Shown here: positions 62,506 to 64,000 of the stretch, piece after piece
How the letters are laid out: each line of letters starts with the position of its first letter
Position numbering within the stretch: the stretch's first letter is position 1
Origin: Unio delphinus
Lineage: Eukaryota > Mollusca > Bivalvia > Unionida > Unionidae
Reading direction: 5' to 3'
Assembly: GCA_029339505.1 (NCBI GenBank)
Contig: JAQISU010000094.1
Coordinates: forward strand, 1,292,001-1,356,000
Length of the DNA: 64,000 nt
Translations under genes and position numbers: made by a program
Notes under the pieces: generated by a model
Database searches by the model: none
Told to the model about the DNA's origin: nothing
Seen by the model: the letters and a program-made list of their open reading frames with translations, nothing else

Positions 62506-64000
62506 AGGAATTGTATGCATACGATACATATCAATCTTCATTTAAGAAACGACAGTACGACAATTGGTAAATATTATTTTAATATCTGCTAGAAGGTTAA
62601 GATGGTCCATTTCATTTTCATGTCCAATTCAGAAAGTGAAAATAGTCTAGACATCTTTTGCGTGATATGTTCAATTCATCAAACACGTATTTAGACATTT
62701 TAAAGAGTCTTACAAGAATTAACAATCGCATATGCCAGTTATCCTTTAATTGGTGCTCTGTTAAGTTGTTACTTACATAAATTTATTGACTAAGTCGTAT
62801 GTGCTTGTTATATTTTGTAAGTGATCCAAAAATTGGCTTAGTCGTGAAATGTTTACCTTCCTTGAATGTTAAAAACCACGACGATAAAGACTGGTGGCAT
62901 TGCTCTTTAGAAATTTAGACCTAACATTAGTAAATTGAAATTTCCATAATTCGAAGCAAATTGTAGGCAAAGGATTTGATGCCATCTTAAAGAGCAACGA
63001 CAATAAAGGAATCTACATTAATGTATAAATTAGAACAGTATTTTGATTTTGTTTTCTTAATTTGATTTACCAATATGATTCGTGAAACTTAATTGTGCTC
63101 AGCAGACATTGATTAATAATTATATCAATATCGCTTCTTAGAAATGATAAAGTTAAGTTTTTACTTTCTTTTATTCCATTCAGAGCAGTCAACTATTGAC
63201 GTAGATGGAGAGTTTGGGTTTGTATATCTTCGCGTTTTCCTCGGTGGGGTATCCTATAGATATGAAATAAATGGAACTAAGAATATCACAGATAGACATC
63301 ACTACATATGCTATGACGGTAAGAATTTGTACTAGAAAGTTATAAAACCTTTTACTGTCTATAATTGTTACTTAGGTATTGGGCCTGCAAGTTGCTTTGT
63401 TGTTAAGTGTAATTTTTTATTCTGCCAAAATGCTGTTAAAGTGTCGTCAATCATTAAAATATCAATCGAAGACTAAAATTTAGTAAATATGTCATATGAA
63501 AATCTCCACTTCTTTTAATTTTGTAATCATCCCAGTTTCATGTTAACCATGCTTTCTTACTTGTGAAATATAAGGTGATATAAAACATAATATAGTACAA
63601 CGTTTTACTGTATGTTCATAATAATTCAATAATCATATTTTCGGCACTAATTTCAGCAAAGGATTTCATCGATAAGAGATTCCGTTTCTTGTAATATTTA
63701 GAGCATCTTATCTCTTGCTACATTTGTTTTATTCAATATCAGACAATACCGTAAAGCCGGAGAAAAAAATGATATACTTTATTTCCATAGTGAATCATTT
63801 TTTTAATCGTTATTTAGATTTTTCCAGTAAATGTGACTTCAAGTCGGCTGGAAAAGAAATGACTTGGCAGGAGGCAAAGTCTGAATGTCTTGTTCATAAT
63901 CTACGCCTTGTACCATTCCGCATTGCTATTGATGAAAGTAGATGTCACCCAGCTGTAGCAGATAGATACTTCTGGATAGGAATGAGTTGGTTTAAGCCAG
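54872..64000 (+). CDS. Secreted or membrane protein with signal peptide, WSC domain and C-type-lectin-like domain (5' part; six exons)
   Basis: Exons 54872-54932, 55706-55744, 57897-58006, 58853-58982, 63184-63318 and 63818 to beyond 64000 join in frame through GT/AG introns. The product so far has 219 residues. Residues 1-20 are a signal peptide (core VIIAVVISWLLSL), 22-33 a linker. A WSC domain starts at G34 with cysteines 35, 57, 61, 74, 76, 89, 93 and 101, the family's usual eight. Residues 114-158 form a linker module, and a C-type-lectin-like start (KEMTWQEAKSEC, then FWIG) begins near 164. WSC and lectin-like domains bind carbohydrate, so an extracellular ligand- or glycan-binding role is likely. 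N-glycosylation sequons lie at 38, 47, 62, 77, 143 and 147. The gene runs off the window, so a transmembrane segment or further domains cannot be seen. Introns carry SINE and LINE insertions. Confidence 0.85.
55389..55560. repeat. (GATT)n with a possible SINE-tail relic
   Basis: Six ATTG units (55389-55411) followed by GAGTTTTAACGGCGCACAAT and GGCTATTTAGCGCG. This resembles the ends of molluscan SINE/LINE copies that I know as TTAACGxCGC...CTATxxxGCG. Intronic; weak assignment. Confidence 0.3.
55706..55744 (+). CDS. WSC gene, coding exon 2 (linker)
   Basis: 39-nt exon between ...TTTGTATAG and GTACGT, phase 1 on both sides, so it can be skipped without changing frame. Encodes STDAKVTGISFE plus split codons. 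Confidence 0.7.
57135..57386 (+). CDS. Unrecognised GC-rich coding-like ORF inside an intron of the WSC gene
   Basis: Open from about 57135 to TAG 57384-57386, with coding-like codons, especially from 57171 on. It includes IGHRGGPIQYSIFTVYGVEY and then FPSDLKTKLYSKNVETTRLC. There is no ATG at the start (TTG at 57168) and no clear splice sites that would fit the flanking phase-1 exons. It looks like a fragment of a foreign or mobile-element protein inserted in the intron. No family recognised. Confidence 0.3.
   Translation, partial: LQSIIYVKLNVLIGHRGGPIQYSIFTVYGVEYASFTPKGFPSDLKTKLYSKNVETTRLCLDGAIYRICRFKIPVFRLFTVTLC
57897..58006 (+). CDS. WSC gene, coding exon 3 (first half of the WSC domain)
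   Basis: Excellent acceptor (ATTTTTTTTTCCTTAG) and donor (CAA/GTAAGA). Enters in phase 1, leaves in phase 0. Begins GCFKNL and ends EYIGLQ, with three of the eight WSC cysteines. Confidence 0.88.
58853..58982 (+). CDS. WSC gene, coding exon 4 (second half of the WSC domain)
   Basis: Acceptor TATATGTAG, donor GTAATT. Enters in phase 0, leaves in phase 1. Begins TQDCFCNATPADYA and holds the remaining five WSC cysteines, closing with CGSDHAIYVYYFT as is usual for WSC. Confidence 0.88.
59774..60026 (-). mobile_element. tRNA-derived SINE (molluscan MetaSINE-like family), intronic
   Basis: On the minus strand a tRNA-like head (CCCGAGTGGCCCAGTGGTCT, with a degenerate B box GAGTTTGAGACTC) leads into a body with TCGGTGGTTCTTTG and GGTTCTTCCTCCACC. 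The tail reads CCGCCATGAA, AATGGCGTTAAACC and (AAC)n. I recognise the CCTCCACC...CCGCCATG...GGCGTTAAAC tail as widespread in molluscs. The 112-codon plus-strand frame here is a shadow. Confidence 0.8.
60321..60535 (+). mobile_element. Second SINE copy of the same family, opposite orientation
   Basis: Head GGGCCCCAAGTGGCCGAATC (A box) and GGGTTCAAGTC (B box), then the shared body GTAGCTTCTCGTGGATCGGT and GGTTCTTCCTCCACC. It lacks the GGCGTTAAACC tail of the other copy. With 59774-60026 it forms a tail-to-tail pair about 300 bp apart. Confidence 0.78.
60731..61714 (+). pseudogene. Non-LTR retrotransposon, 3' part of the reverse transcriptase (dead copy)
   Basis: A single plus-strand frame runs from before 60731 to TAG 61712 with three nonsense codons (60950 TAA, 60980 TAA, 61169 TGA) and no frameshift seen. 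The catalytic FADD motif is at 60785-60796 (LFADDAALTSH). Later come RLRWLGHVRRMDPGLI, GRPRLRYKDVCKKDM and a C-terminal C-x2-C-x12-H-x3-C finger (61646-61711). The enzyme would copy element RNA at the insertion site. The N-terminal two-thirds, including the endonuclease, are missing. The (TA)n tract directly after may be its tail. Clade left open (Jockey/RTE/CR1 group). It lies in an intron of the WSC gene. Confidence 0.85.
61770..61838. repeat. (TA)n microsatellite at the 3' end of the LINE
   Basis: About 34 TA units starting 56 bases after the LINE stop codon. Confidence 0.97.
61839..63183. other. Intron 5' of WSC-gene exon 5; (GA)n at 62437-62504
   Basis: AT-rich intron sequence with one (GA)n microsatellite of about 34 units. 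Nothing else seen. Confidence 0.6.
63184..63318 (+). CDS. WSC gene, coding exon 5 (linker module)
   Basis: Acceptor TTTTATTCCATTCAG, donor GTAAGA, phase 1 on both sides. Encodes QSTIDVDGEFGFVYLRVFLG and a following part with two N-glycosylation sequons and one cysteine. The beta-strand-like alternation suggests a small folded module, but I do not recognise it. Confidence 0.78.
63818..64000 (+). CDS. WSC gene, coding exon 6 (start of a C-type-lectin-like domain), cut by the window end
   Basis: Acceptor GTTATTTAG, phase 1. Encodes KCDFKSAGKEMTWQEAKSEC, then LVHNLRLVPF and DRYFWIGMSW. The W-x-EA...C followed by FWIG is the pattern of the first half of a C-type-lectin-like fold. The second half with the calcium/sugar site lies outside the window, so binding ability cannot be judged. 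Frame is open to the last base. Confidence 0.8.

Overview
The window looks like nuclear DNA of a mollusc; I cannot name the species. It is AT-rich, full of long (AT)n, (GA)n, (CTAT)n and (GT)n tracts, and carries split genes with GT/AG introns. It also holds tRNA-derived SINEs whose bodies I recognise from molluscan (especially bivalve) genomes, plus Penelope-like, CR1/L2-like and other non-LTR retrotransposon pieces and a Ty3-type gag. There are no prokaryotic features.

The best-supported host gene is at the right end, on the plus strand. Six exons (54872-54932, 55706-55744, 57897-58006, 58853-58982, 63184-63318, 63818 to beyond 64000) splice in frame. They encode a signal peptide, a short linker, a complete eight-cysteine WSC domain, a linker module and the start of a C-type-lectin-like domain. 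The left end holds an orphan transmembrane exon (2640-2727, plus). On the opposite strand lies a receptor-tail-like exon (about 3387-3657) with a compatible intron phase. These may belong to a related surface receptor, but the link is inference.

The roughly 50 kb between is mostly repeats and empty-looking DNA. At 7.4-9.3 kb there is an internally deleted LTR retrotransposon (LTR ends, primer-binding-like site, intact gag with a SCAN-like C-terminal half and a zinc knuckle). At 18.1-19.1 kb there is a 20/21-bp minisatellite with a 391-bp higher-order duplication. CR1/L2-like LINE 3' ends lie at 21.3-21.65 and 35.9-36.9 kb, both minus. A duplicated block flanking three 133-bp tandem repeats lies at 34.3-35.4 kb. 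At 40.36-42.19 kb two Penelope-like elements sit head to head as an almost perfect 820-bp inverted repeat. Fragments of one or two further LINEs lie at 43.9 and 60.7-61.7 kb, and SINE pieces at 21.9, 37.4, 44.8, 46.5, 52.2, 59.8-60.0 and 60.3-60.5 kb.

Several short open frames have coding-like codon use but no family I recognise (5213, 19970, 31018, 33375, 39548, 44292, 48717, 54244, 57135). They are listed with low confidence. Nothing here amounts to a clearly new biological system. The most notable structures are the head-to-head Penelope pair, the WSC/lectin gene with its possible upstream relative, and the unidentified conserved-looking ORFs.
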